A DNA stretch of 64,000 nucleotides from Sedimentibacter sp. zth1. GTDB lineage: Bacteria > Bacillota > Clostridia > Tissierellales > Sedimentibacteraceae. Location of the stretch: NCBI RefSeq assembly GCF_017352195.1, contig NZ_CP071445.1, forward strand, positions 3,038,001 to 3,102,000. The letters are read 5' to 3'. A model generated the notes under the pieces. That model was not told the DNA's origin and did not search any database. It saw nothing but the letters and a program-made list of their open reading frames with translations. Shown here piece by piece: positions 38,625 through 47,790 of the stretch. A program made the position numbers and the translations under genes. Within the stretch, counting starts at the first letter, position 1. Every line of letters starts with the position of its first letter.

Positions 38625-41243
38625 ATGAAAAAAATAGCTTCATTTTATATTGTTGTTAGTATAATTATAGAAATATTTAGTAAAAACATTTCATGTGCCT
38701 CGGTTGATAATAAAGAAATACAAGAATATGTTGTTGCAGTTATAGATACTGGAGTTGACTATAATCATGAAGATTTAAAAAATAATATGTGGCAAAACAA
38801 TACTACACTAGATGGTATTCACGGATATGATTTCATGAATGATGATGATGATCCATATGACGATCTTGGGCACGGAACTCACTGTGCTTCATTGATACTT
38901 AGCGAAGCTGAAAAATATGGATTGAAGCAAAAAGTCAAGATTATGGCTCTAAAATACATGGATGAATCTGGTGGTGGTATGTTTAAAAATGCAATAGATG
39001 CATATAGGTATGTGATAGCTGCAAAAAAACAAGGAGTAAATATCGTAGCTATAAGTAATTCTTGGGGTGGAACAGATAATCCAGTAGAGCTTGAAAATAT
39101 AATTATTGAAGCTGGTAAAATGGGTATATTATCTATTTCTTCAGCTGGCAATACAGCTCAAAATTTGGACGTTGAAAAAAGTTTTCCAGCTGGATATCAA
39201 TTGCCTTATAATATTGTAGTTTCTGCTTCAACGGAGGAAAATATGTTAGCTACTTTCTCAAATTATGGCAAATTAACGTCTCATGTAGCAACACTAGGAA
39301 CAAATAGGATAGCAGCATACAATCAAGATGCTTATATACCCAGTTTTGCAAATAGTAATTATAAGTATTTTGATTTTGAAAATAAAGAGTTGCCAAATTG
39401 GGGCAATAATATCAGAATTTCAGAGGAAGAAGCATTTGAAGATAAAAACTCACTTAGGTGGGATATAAAAATTACTCCAACAGATGAATTTTATATAGAG
39501 AAACTTGAAGAAAGTTCGTATACTAACATGTTAACTATAGATTTAGAAAAAAAAGTAGACAATACTTATTTTGGGATGAGTTACAAGGTGAAATCTAAGC
39601 CTGATAATCTTATGGCATGTTATGTTCTAATGTATGATAACGATATATGGACTACAGCTGGTTCTTTTATGTTAGAAAATATCAATTTTTGGAACAATAG
39701 ATATTTTAAGTTAAAAGATGGAGTTACTAAGATTCAAATTATATGTACGGGTGTATTAGACGAGGCTAGTATGTATATTGATAATTTAGGAATAGGAGAA
39801 ACATCAGGCAAATATATTAGACTTAATGGAACACCACAGGCTGTTACGAGCGTAGTTGCTGAAACATTATATTTAAGAGAATTATTTCCAGATGAACCTA
39901 TTGAAAAAATACGAGCAAGGGTTATTGGTGGAGTAAATAAAAATTTCAAAAATATAGTTGTATCAGATGGAGTTATTGATATTAATAAAGCAAAGACCAA
40001 TCCTTATCCTGTGATAGATTATATAAGACGAAAGGATGGAAAAATTGAAATTTCAGGTTTCTTTTTTGGAAATAGCAGTGGAAGTATAACTATAGCTTCA
40101 AATATGACAGAAATTAATTCTTGGAGTGAAAATAAAATAATTATTATGGATAAACACTATGAAGACGGTTTTATCAATATAAATATAAAAACTAAAAATG
40201 GTCTTGAATCTGAACAAAAAATGATAATTATAAGTGAAAATGTCAATTGGTTAGAAAAAGCACCATTACCCATAGGATTAAAAGATGCAGTTTCTGTAGA
40301 ACTAGGTGGTATGATTTATGTTATGGGTGGTGCTGATTATGAAGATAAGCCATCGTTAGGAGTTTATAGATATGATCCATCAAAGGATAAATGGAAAACA
40401 ATGAGTAGTTTACCTAGTCAAGAATTTAATGGTTGTTATTCATATGGTATGAGTGTTGCAACGTTTGATGATAGTATTCTTTTGGTCGTTATGGATAATA
40501 TGCATGATAAAAATATTTTCTTGAATTACTCAGTAGAAAACAATTCTTGGAGTGAAATGTTATTTGATGATACGCCTGAGCCTAGAGCTTTTATGACTAT
40601 TTCATCGTACAATGATACAATTTATTTTATAGGTGGTATTCCAAAAGCTAAGTATTATGGAAGAAACGATTTAGCAGTTAATATATGGTCTTTATCGGAG
40701 GATAGAAGTACATGGAATGTAAGTGGAAAATTAGGTACACCTATTTATGGAGCTATAGCTGCACAAGTAGAAGATAAATTAGTTATTTTAGGTGGTAGAA
40801 TTGGAGATATTGATTATTCTGATAAAGTGTATATTTTTGATGGTTTAAACATTTATGACGGTAGTAAATTGCCTATCATTGGACTTCATAATGAAAATTG
40901 TGTTTTTAGCGGTGGAGAAAAAATGTATATTTTAACCGAAGGCGATATAGTTGATATAAACGGCCTAAGCTATGATGTTGATAAAGATGAATGGATGCAA
41001 TATAGTGATAGAGTTTGCTGTGGTATAAGGAGAGGTATATTTGGAACTTTACTGGACAATGAATTTTATGTTATGGGTGGAGAACTTGATTATAGAATAT
41101 TAGATAAAGTTAATGTTATAAATATTAGTGATTTAAGTGAAAAAAAATCTAGAACAGTAAGTATATTAATAATTATTGTTTCTAGTATATTACTTATTAT
41201 ATTGATAATATACATTATAAAAATCAAAAAAAGATTCAAATAA
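38625..41243 (+). CDS. Subtilase-like (S8) and Kelch-repeat surface protein, catalytic Ser missing
   Basis: An 872-residue exported protein. It has an N-terminal signal (residues 1-25) and an S8 peptidase domain with catalytic Asp 41 (VIDTGVDYNHEDL), His 86 (GHGTHC) and oxyanion Asn 176 (SSAGN). A beta-rich, carbohydrate-binding-like insertion of about 170 residues (230-398) interrupts the domain. The nucleophile motif GTSMA then reads GTPQA, so Ser is Pro 404. Next come an IPT/TIG-like domain (about 455-540), Kelch repeats (GGMIYVMGGADY, DTIYFIGGIP, KLVILGGRIG, EFYVMGGELD) and a C-terminal membrane anchor with a KIKKRFK end. It is probably cell-surface and not active as a protease. It stands alone behind a terminator. 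Confidence 0.85.
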   Translation: MKKIASFYIVVSIIIEIFSKNISCASVDNKEIQEYVVAVIDTGVDYNHEDLKNNMWQNNTTLDGIHGYDFMNDDDDPYDDLGHGTHCASLILSEAEKYGLKQKVKIMALKYMDESGGGMFKNAIDAYRYVIAAKKQGVNIVAISNSWGGTDNPVELENIIIEAGKMGILSISSAGNTAQNLDVEKSFPAGYQLPYNIVVSASTEENMLATFSNYGKLTSHVATLGTNRIAAYNQDAYIPSFANSNYKYFDFENKELPNWGNNIRISEEEAFEDKNSLRWDIKITPTDEFYIEKLEESSYTNMLTIDLEKKVDNTYFGMSYKVKSKPDNLMACYVLMYDNDIWTTAGSFMLENINFWNNRYFKLKDGVTKIQIICTGVLDEASMYIDNLGIGETSGKYIRLNGTPQAVTSVVAETLYLRELFPDEPIEKIRARVIGGVNKNFKNIVVSDGVIDINKAKTNPYPVIDYIRRKDGKIEISGFFFGNSSGSITIASNMTEINSWSENKIIIMDKHYEDGFININIKTKNGLESEQKMIIISENVNWLEKAPLPIGLKDAVSVELGGMIYVMGGADYEDKPSLGVYRYDPSKDKWKTMSSLPSQEFNGCYSYGMSVATFDDSILLVVMDNMHDKNIFLNYSVENNSWSEMLFDDTPEPRAFMTISSYNDTIYFIGGIPKAKYYGRNDLAVNIWSLSEDRSTWNVSGKLGTPIYGAIAAQVEDKLVILGGRIGDIDYSDKVYIFDGLNIYDGSKLPIIGLHNENCVFSGGEKMYILTEGDIVDINGLSYDVDKDEWMQYSDRVCCGIRRGIFGTLLDNEFYVMGGELDYRILDKVNVINISDLSEKKSRTVSILIIIVSSILLIILIIYIIKIKKRFK

Positions 41244-41256
41244 TTAGCAAAAGTAT

Positions 41257-41294
41257 AAAAGTAAATTTCTTATAGAGTTAAGAAATTTACTTTT
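41257..41294. terminator. Bidirectional terminator between convergent genes
   Basis: Perfect 16-bp stem AAAAGTAAATTTCTTA / TAAGAAATTTACTTTT with a 6-nt loop, T-run on each side in the matching orientation. Confidence 0.85.
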
Positions 41295-41298
41295 TATA

Positions 41299-42378
41299 TT
41301 ATTTTGATTTTTTACCGAATAAACTATATTCAAACTTTACTTTTCTATAATAATCTTTTTCAATAAAATCAGTAGGTCTAACATGCTTGCTTTCCATATC
41401 AAAATAATTAAGACCGCTTATTTCTAACATTTTATATACAAATTGTGAACAGAACATGATATTTGGTTTATATGATTGTTTCAACAACAGCCCTAAAATA
41501 TTATAAGCACTACCTTCTGTATTTATTTCGTTTATTTTATTAAGAATAATCTTTTTTTGTTCTTTGGTTGCATCAATACTATATATCAATATTGAAGAAT
41601 CATCTTTTTTTATAAAGTGTTCAACTAATTCATAGTTTAATCCAGGTGGATAAACACGCTCTCCGCCATTATAGCTAACAATGGTTTCTAGATCCTTATC
41701 AAATGCGATAGAGGAATGGTTAAAGCTTTTTCTCGTAAACACAGAAATGAATTCACTAGCAGCGCTACCTGTTCTAGATATAATAATATATAAATGAGGG
41801 TCATCAAGTGCTTTAGAAGCAGCATCAAAATATTCATCTGTCAAATTACCATTGCTAATATATTTAAATGAGCTATGTCTTGGTAAGTCTGTCACAATAT
41901 CTTTGAAATTGCTGATAGATAATTTGTCACTAATTCCACGTATACTATTAATTGAGCTTGCTATTCTGTCTTTATATTGTCTTAGTTCATTAAAGCTAAC
42001 AGTAGAAAGCTCGCCAAGTGATGGCAGATTAAAATAAATGTATTTCTTTACAGTCAATATTTTTTCTATGATGAATGGTAAAATAATAGCAACAGTACAT
42101 AGAAGTTTATTTAGATAATAAAAATATACTTTGCTATCTAATATTAGATTTTGACGCACATAAACTAGCTCTGCAATACATAAAAGTAAATAGTTTAACA
42201 ATATATACAATTTAGAAAAAACACTAGTTTTAATTCTTAAAGTTCTAATAACCATAAAAGCGAATATTAGGACAAATGTTATATAAAACATTTCATTGCT
42301 AGCAGTTAAGAATATCAAAACTAAACCGCTTATTATCAGTATTTTTAAGTATTTTTTATAATAAATTAAATCTTCCAT
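41299..42378 (-). CDS. Membrane protein with permuted papain-like (NlpC/P60-related) domain
   Basis: A 359-residue protein. Residues 1-125 hold about four transmembrane helices. The cytoplasmic or surface C-terminal domain from about 180 has the layout of circularly permuted NlpC/P60 (YiiX/YaeF-like) hydrolases: His 221 in NHSSIAF comes before Cys 310 in MFCSQFVYKML, and the C-terminal VRPTDF follows. Such enzymes act on amide or lipid bonds. ATG 42378 is chosen since AAAGGA lies upstream; an in-frame ATG at 42417 has no such site. A second soluble member lies at 56083. Confidence 0.65.
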   Translation of the reverse strand: MEDLIYYKKYLKILIISGLVLIFLTASNEMFYITFVLIFAFMVIRTLRIKTSVFSKLYILLNYLLLCIAELVYVRQNLILDSKVYFYYLNKLLCTVAIILPFIIEKILTVKKYIYFNLPSLGELSTVSFNELRQYKDRIASSINSIRGISDKLSISNFKDIVTDLPRHSSFKYISNGNLTDEYFDAASKALDDPHLYIIISRTGSAASEFISVFTRKSFNHSSIAFDKDLETIVSYNGGERVYPPGLNYELVEHFIKKDDSSILIYSIDATKEQKKIILNKINEINTEGSAYNILGLLLKQSYKPNIMFCSQFVYKMLEISGLNYFDMESKHVRPTDFIEKDYYRKVKFEYSLFGKKSK

Positions 42379-42698
42379 GTAAATAAAATCCTTTTTGTAT
42401 TTTAATGATAATTTCAAATTGTAATAATAATATATTAAAAATCTCTTAATATTTTAACAAATTTTTTAGAAAATGTGATAATTCAAATACATATAAATTA
42501 GAAAATTGTGTAACAATAATTATTATAACACAATTTTGATAAAATGTAGAAATAATGTATTAATTAAAAAATAATTGTAGAATAATTAACTTTGTGTTAT
42601 ATAATGTATTTAGTTATTACAATAATGTAAATGACATAATATATAATATATTAACATTTGTTTAGCTATAAGTAAACAATTTATAAGTGGGGGTTTTT

Positions 42699-43127
42699 AT
42701 GAGAAGTAATAGTTATAATACAAAGTCTAAAAAGATAATTTTGCAATATTTAAAAAGTAATACAGAAAACACAGTAACAGTTGATGATATAAAAGAATAT
42801 TTAGATTCAGTAGAAAATTCAGTAAATGTTACGACTATATATAGATATTTAAACAAATTATTTAAAGAGCATTACATTATGAAATATACTGGTGATTTGG
42901 GTAAAAAAGCCACTTACAGATATGTAGGTACGGATTCAGCTTGCCATGAGCATTTACATTTACAATGTAGTGAGTGCGGTAAAATAATTCATTTGAATTG
43001 TGAATATATGGATAAAATGATTCAGCATATTTCAAATAATCATGATTTTAAAATAAAATTTGAAAACACAATTCTTTTTGGTAAATGCAAACAATGTGAA
43101 CTTAGAGAAAAAAGAAAAAATGTCTAA
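42699..43127 (+). CDS. Fur-family metalloregulator, probably Zur
   Basis: A 142-residue Fur-family protein. An N-terminal winged helix (VDDIKEYLDSVENSVNVTTIYRYLNKL) is followed by the dimerisation domain with regulatory metal ligands HEHLHLQC and the structural zinc Cys pairs CSECG and CKQCE. ATG 42699 is chosen with GTGGGGGT upstream. It lies 126 bp before znuA, whose promoter carries a perfect palindrome, so zinc-dependent repression of znuACB is the likely job (Zur), although Fur or PerR cannot be excluded by sequence alone. The 280-bp A/T-rich region upstream shows no other gene. Confidence 0.88.
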   Translation: MRSNSYNTKSKKIILQYLKSNTENTVTVDDIKEYLDSVENSVNVTTIYRYLNKLFKEHYIMKYTGDLGKKATYRYVGTDSACHEHLHLQCSECGKIIHLNCEYMDKMIQHISNNHDFKIKFENTILFGKCKQCELREKRKNV

Positions 43128-43155
43128 GTAATATTCTTGAAATTTTAAATATATA

Positions 43156-43184
43156 TTTACAAACAGAGTAAATAGTGCTAAAAT
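43156..43184 (+). promoter_or_regulatory. Promoter of znuACB
   Basis: TTTACA (43156-43161), 17-bp spacer, TAAAAT (43179-43184); start predicted near 43191, inside the palindrome below. Confidence 0.65.
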
Positions 43185-43214
43185 CTAATTTGCAAGTAAG
43201 TTGCAAATTAGATT
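43182..43214. promoter_or_regulatory. Palindromic operator of the zinc transporter operon
   Basis: AATCTAATTTGCAA (43182-43195), 5-bp centre GTAAG, TTGCAAATTAGATT (43201-43214): a perfect 14-bp inverted repeat with no T-run after it, so not a terminator. It covers the -10 and the start point of znuA. The obvious candidate ligand is the Fur-family protein encoded just upstream. Confidence 0.7.
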
Positions 43215-43253
43215 ATTTATTATAAATATGGTTATGAAAAGAAAGAGGAAAGA

Positions 43254-44132
43254 ATGAAACAAATAAAGATTTTGTTAATAGACATAATGCTTTTTTTAAG
43301 TTTTATAGTTATTACTGGTTGTAGTAATACTTCAAGTTATACAGAAAATGAAAATATTGAAAATAAGATTACAGTTGCAGTATCATTAGTACCTGAAAAA
43401 ACATTTGTAGAGAAAATTTGTAAGGATAAGGTAAATATAATTACCATAATACCGCCAGGTGCAAGTCCTGAAAACTATGAACCAACACCACAGCAAAAAG
43501 CTGAATTTGAAGATGCAACAATTTATTTTACTATAGGTGTTCAAACTGAAAGTAACAATATATTGTCAAATGTATCTGATAAAACGCGAGTGATATCGCT
43601 AGAAGATAAAGTTTCTAATGTATATAACGATTTGAAAATCGGTGAAGAAAGAGACCCACATATATGGATGTCTCCCAAAAGAGCTATAGTTATGGTTAAT
43701 GCAATAGCTGAAGAAATAGGTAAAATAGATAGTAAAAATAAATCATTTTATGATGAAAATGCATTAAAATATATACAAGAGTTAGAGAAACTTGATAAAA
43801 ATATTTCTGAAACATTAAAAAATATAAAGAATAGAAAATTTATAGTTTTTCACCCAGCATTTAATTATTTAGCTGATGACTATAATATGGATATGTACAG
43901 CTTAGAAGAAGAAGGTAAAGAGGCAACTCCCCAGCATCTTCAAAAGATGATTGATTTTGCAAAAAAGGAAAACATAAAAGTGATATTTTATCAAGCTGAA
44001 ATAGATAGTAGTCAATCTGAAGCATTTGCCGAAGAAATCAATGGTAAAACAATGATGCTAGAGCCACTATCACCAAATTATATTGAAAATTTAGAAAGCA
44101 TGGCGAATACCATGGCAGAGGCAATGAAATAA
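43254..44132 (+). CDS. znuA: Zinc ABC transporter substrate-binding lipoprotein
   Basis: A 292-residue metal-binding lipoprotein (ZnuA/AdcA group). The signal ends in lipobox VITGC near residue 23. The cluster A-I fold shows VPEKTFVEKICKDKVNIITIIPPGASPENYEPTP, DPHIWMSPK with a metal His, and VFHPAFNYLADDY with a second His. The His-rich loop of many ZnuA proteins is absent, so manganese or iron remain possible, but the Fur-type regulator and gene order favour zinc. It overlaps znuC by one base (TAATG). Confidence 0.9.
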   Translation: MKQIKILLIDIMLFLSFIVITGCSNTSSYTENENIENKITVAVSLVPEKTFVEKICKDKVNIITIIPPGASPENYEPTPQQKAEFEDATIYFTIGVQTESNNILSNVSDKTRVISLEDKVSNVYNDLKIGEERDPHIWMSPKRAIVMVNAIAEEIGKIDSKNKSFYDENALKYIQELEKLDKNISETLKNIKNRKFIVFHPAFNYLADDYNMDMYSLEEEGKEATPQHLQKMIDFAKKENIKVIFYQAEIDSSQSEAFAEEINGKTMMLEPLSPNYIENLESMANTMAEAMK

Positions 44133-44917
44133 TGAGAAATGCTATAAAAGTAGAAAATTTGTATGTTGATTATGGAAAAACACAAGCTTTAACAGGAGTT
44201 TGCTTAGAAGTACTAGAAGGTGAATTCTTAGGTGTAATGGGTCCTAATGGCGGTGGAAAGTCTACATTATTAAAGTCAATATTAGGCTTAATTCCAATAT
44301 CCTCAGGTAATATTTCAATTTATGGCAAACAAAATAATGGAAATAGGAATATGATTGGTTATGTACCACAGTTCTCAGCAATAGATAAAAAATTTCCTAT
44401 TACTGTCGTGGAAGTGGTTATGTCTGGCATGATTAAGGGTGGATTACATCCATTTTACAGATATAAAAAAAGTCAAAAAGATACGGCTTTGGACAAATTG
44501 AAAACAGTTGGTATAGAAAAACTTTATAACCGCCAAATATCACAACTTTCAGGTGGAGAATTTCAACGTATGTTGATAGCAAGAGCTTTAGCTGTTGAAC
44601 CAAAGATTTTATTGTTAGATGAACCAACGGCTAGTGTAGACCCAAGTTCAAGAGAAAAAATTTACAACCTATTAGAGAAATTAAACGAAAATATAACTAT
44701 AGTTTTGGTTACTCATGATTTACTAGCTATATCTTCTAAAATCAAGAGAATAGCATGCATTAACAAAGGAATTGTATATCACGGTGAACCGAAATTAACA
44801 CAAAATGTTGTCAATAAACTTTATGGTTGTCCTGTTGATTTGATAGCCCATGGCGTTCCTCATAGAGTTCTTGAATCTCACGAAGGAGAAATGAACAATG
44901 ATAGATGCAATCTTTAA
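44132..44917 (+). CDS. znuC: Zinc ABC transporter ATP-binding protein
   Basis: A 261-residue ATPase with Walker A GPNGGGKSTLL, Q-loop YVPQFSAIDKKFPI (a PQ-type loop usual for metal ABC transporters), signature LSGGEFQRMLIARAL, Walker B ILLLDEPTASVD and the switch His in VTHDL. It ends with a typical C-terminal extension and overlaps znuB by 20 bp. Starts ATG directly at the znuA stop. Confidence 0.93.
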   Translation: MRNAIKVENLYVDYGKTQALTGVCLEVLEGEFLGVMGPNGGGKSTLLKSILGLIPISSGNISIYGKQNNGNRNMIGYVPQFSAIDKKFPITVVEVVMSGMIKGGLHPFYRYKKSQKDTALDKLKTVGIEKLYNRQISQLSGGEFQRMLIARALAVEPKILLLDEPTASVDPSSREKIYNLLEKLNENITIVLVTHDLLAISSKIKRIACINKGIVYHGEPKLTQNVVNKLYGCPVDLIAHGVPHRVLESHEGEMNNDRCNL

Positions 44918-45719
44918 ATATCAGTTTCTACAAAATGCAGTTATAGCTTCTCTATTGGTAAGTATAGTATGCGGAATGATAGGTGTTATAATAGTTGAAA
45001 AAAAACTTGTAATGATGAGTGGAGGTATTGCTCATACAGCATATGGTGGGGTAGGATTAGGATATTTACTAGGATTTGAACCGATAATTGGTGCTATTGG
45101 ATTTTCGGTATTAGCAGCGTTTGGAATAGGGTTTGTTAATAGAAAAGGTGGTTCAGCTTCAGATGTTATTATAGCAATGTTTTGGTCCTTAGGCATGGCA
45201 CTTGGTATAATTTTTATTGGTTTAGTGAAAGGTTATCCACCAAATATGAACTCATATTTATTTGGAAACATACTTTCAGTTACAAAATTAGATTTGAAAT
45301 TGATGATAAGTATGACAATTATTGTTTCTACACTGATTTTAGTGTTTTATAATGATTGGAAGGCATATTTGTTTGATGAAGAATTTGCAACAATTATAGG
45401 AATAAAAACTACCTTTTTGGAGTATCTATTGCTTGTCTTAGTGGCTCTAACAGTTGTGGTCTTAATAAGAGTAGCAGGAATAATACTTGTCATTGCACTT
45501 TTAACAGCTCCGGCAGCTGTTGCAGGACTATTATCGAACAATTTCAAAAATAGAATGATATATGCAATACTTATAGGCATATTGGTATGTTTTATAGGAT
45601 TATGGATATCGTACTTGAATAACATAGCATCTGGTGCAACTATAATAATAGTGTTGGTAAGTATGTATACAGTTACTTATATTATAAAAACATTAGTCGA
45701 TAAAATAAAAAAAGTTTAA
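44898..45719 (+). CDS. znuB: Zinc ABC transporter permease
   Basis: A 273-residue integral membrane protein of the ABC-3 family with about eight hydrophobic segments and conserved pieces MSGGIAHTAYGGVGLGYLLG, ASDVIIAMFWSLGMALGI and LTAPAAVAGLLS. It is translationally coupled to znuC and completes the zinc uptake system. GAAGGAG lies ahead of its ATG, inside the znuC coding end. Confidence 0.92.
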   Translation: MIDAIFKYQFLQNAVIASLLVSIVCGMIGVIIVEKKLVMMSGGIAHTAYGGVGLGYLLGFEPIIGAIGFSVLAAFGIGFVNRKGGSASDVIIAMFWSLGMALGIIFIGLVKGYPPNMNSYLFGNILSVTKLDLKLMISMTIIVSTLILVFYNDWKAYLFDEEFATIIGIKTTFLEYLLLVLVALTVVVLIRVAGIILVIALLTAPAAVAGLLSNNFKNRMIYAILIGILVCFIGLWISYLNNIASGATIIIVLVSMYTVTYIIKTLVDKIKKV

Positions 45720-45752
45720 AAAATTATTTCTAATCAAATAAAGTATTAATAA

Positions 45753-45777
45753 ATACTTATTTGTGCCGAATAAGTAT
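45753..45777. other. Inverted repeat between znuB and the FtsK-like gene
   Basis: ATACTTATT (45753-45761) and AATAAGTAT (45769-45777) form a perfect 9-bp inverted repeat with a 7-nt centre. No T-run follows. It may be a weak terminator or an operator for the gene at 45838. Confidence 0.4.
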
Positions 45778-45837
45778 ATATGGTATAAATCAATTAATAA
45801 CTGTTATAAATATATAGTTATATTTTAGGAGGCAATA

Positions 45838-46590
45838 GTGAAAATACTAAAAGATATTGATATCATTATTGGTATTAGTGAGAAAATCGAGGGTGTAAAT
45901 AATTCATTTAAGTTTAGCAATGATGGTGATGTGCATGGACTGATATATGGAAATTCAGGTACTGGTAAAACTACTTTGATAAAATATATTATAGGAAATT
46001 TACGAAGCAAGCATACAAAAGAAGATTTATCAATTTATGTAGCAGATGGTAAAGAGTATTTTAAAAATAATAAATTTGTTACCAGATATCAAAAAATAAA
46101 TGATTTTAGAGATACTGTAATTTTTTACAGCCAGATTAAAAGAGAAGTTGAAAAAAGACTAGATAAATTTAAAAGTGTTGGAGCTGCAACATATTATGAT
46201 TATAATACTGTTAAGGCAGCATTAGAACCAGAAGAAATGATGCCAAGAATATTTGTTTTTCATGATGATTTTAGCATGGAGAGTGAAAAGGTAAATGGTG
46301 AGTACATAGAGCAGGTATATGATGATTTGCAGTACATTTTGATGTTAGGTAGAACTGCTGGTATAAATATTATAATGTCACCTAGATCATTTAAAGGAAT
46401 AGATGATAAATTGGAGTCTTTATTTACTCTAAGAATAGGCTTCAAAAGTTCAACGTCACTCTCAAGTAGGTTACTAAAATCAGGCATTGGTTCAAGCACA
46501 GAGTTAAAAAATGTTGGCGAATGTTATGTTAAGTCATTTGCACAAAGCCAAATACCTGTTAAATTTATAGTACCATTGTTAAAAGATTAA
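45838..46590 (+). CDS. Stand-alone FtsK/SpoIIIE-like ATPase domain protein
   Basis: A 250-residue soluble P-loop ATPase. Walker A is GNSGTGKTTLIKY, Walker B is RIFVFHDDF, and the later ILMLGRTAGINIIMSPRSF and FTLRIGFKSSTSLSSRLL segments match the FtsK/SpoIIIE/EssC type motor core. It lacks the membrane part, coiled-coil and gamma DNA-binding domain, and is short for the core as well. GTG start with AGGAGG upstream. No secretion, conjugation or phage gene lies nearby, so its job is unclear. It is followed by a terminator at 46624. Confidence 0.7.
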   Translation: MKILKDIDIIIGISEKIEGVNNSFKFSNDGDVHGLIYGNSGTGKTTLIKYIIGNLRSKHTKEDLSIYVADGKEYFKNNKFVTRYQKINDFRDTVIFYSQIKREVEKRLDKFKSVGAATYYDYNTVKAALEPEEMMPRIFVFHDDFSMESEKVNGEYIEQVYDDLQYILMLGRTAGINIIMSPRSFKGIDDKLESLFTLRIGFKSSTSLSSRLLKSGIGSSTELKNVGECYVKSFAQSQIPVKFIVPLLKD

Positions 46591-46623
46591 TGATTTAAGT
46601 AAATATAAATAATAGAATTAAGT

Positions 46624-46662
46624 AAGCATTTGAAATTGGAAAATTTACAAGTGCTTTTTTTG
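46624..46662 (+). terminator. Intrinsic terminator after the FtsK-like gene
   Basis: Stem AAGCATTTG / CAAGTGCTT (one G-U), 15-nt loop, seven T. The remaining 180 bp before the peptide transporter are A/T-rich and hold no gene. Confidence 0.7.
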
Positions 46663-46841
46663 TGTTATAAATTTCTTTATTATATGTAAATGTTATAGAA
46701 AAAAATTTAAATTTAAAATAATTTTTATAATAGATATAAATACTATAAAAAAATTGAATTGGAATTTTAAAATATGATGTGGTATTGTAATTAACTGTTG
46801 GGATTAATTTGTGCTTTGAAATTACATAAGGAGAGAAATTT

Positions 46842-47789
46842 ATGATTAAATTTATATTCAAGAGAATTATTCGGTCAATTCCAGTTATAATTCTTGTAAT
46901 GGTTTTATCTTTTTTTATAATACACCTAATGCCAGGTGATCCTATACGAACTATGTTAGGTGATAAGGCTCCTCAAGAACAAATATTATCGATGCAAAAA
47001 GAGTTGAATTTGGATAAGCCTATAATCCAACAATTTTTCATATGGACAAATCAAATATTTCACTTTGATTTAGGTACTTCAATTTTTTGGAAAGAGCCAA
47101 TCATTGATATAATATTAAAAAGAATTGAACCAACAATGATATTAGCTTTAATTGCTATAGTTATTAGCATATTGATTGGTTTGCCAACTGGTTTGTTGGC
47201 AGCTAAAAAGCATGGCAAATTTTTTGATAAATTCTTTTCAGTATTATCATTAATTTCAATCTCATTACCTGCTTTTTGGATTGCAATAATATTAATACAA
47301 TTATTATGTGTAAAAATCAGTATTTTCCCTGTTTCAGGTTATCATAGAATTGCAGATGTAGGATTACTAACTTCACTTTATGAACTGTTACTTCCGGGAA
47401 TAATTTTAGGTATTATGCATAGCGGTCAAATAGCTCGTATGACTAGAACTACAATGCTAGATGTATTAGAACAGGATTATTTGAGAACTGCACGTGCCAA
47501 AGGAGTAAAAGAAAAACAGGTCATTAACATTCATGCATTCATAAATGCGCTATTACCTATAGTAATGATTGTTGGTTTTAGCTTTGCAAATTTGTTAGGT
47601 GGTGCTGCTGTTATTGAACAATTGTTTAACATACCTGGTACTGGTAATCTTGCTATTACAGCAATACTAAGCAGAGATTATCCACTAATACAAGGGACAC
47701 TGCTTTTTGTTGCAGTAATATTTATAATTATGAATATGATTGTGGATATAATTTGCGGTCTAATAAATCCAAAGACAAGGTGTGAATAG
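46842..47789 (+). CDS. Peptide/nickel ABC transporter permease (DppB/OppB type)
   Basis: A 315-residue permease with six transmembrane helices. Family marks are the start IFKRIIRSIPVIILVMVLSF, HLMPGDPIR, an outer segment FDLGTS, and the EAA loop DYLRTARAKGVKEKQVI. It is the first gene of a complete five-gene transporter with a DUF169 gene behind it. AAGGAG lies before the ATG. Confidence 0.93.
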   Translation: MIKFIFKRIIRSIPVIILVMVLSFFIIHLMPGDPIRTMLGDKAPQEQILSMQKELNLDKPIIQQFFIWTNQIFHFDLGTSIFWKEPIIDIILKRIEPTMILALIAIVISILIGLPTGLLAAKKHGKFFDKFFSVLSLISISLPAFWIAIILIQLLCVKISIFPVSGYHRIADVGLLTSLYELLLPGIILGIMHSGQIARMTRTTMLDVLEQDYLRTARAKGVKEKQVINIHAFINALLPIVMIVGFSFANLLGGAAVIEQLFNIPGTGNLAITAILSRDYPLIQGTLLFVAVIFIIMNMIVDIICGLINPKTRCE

Positions 47790-47790
47790 T

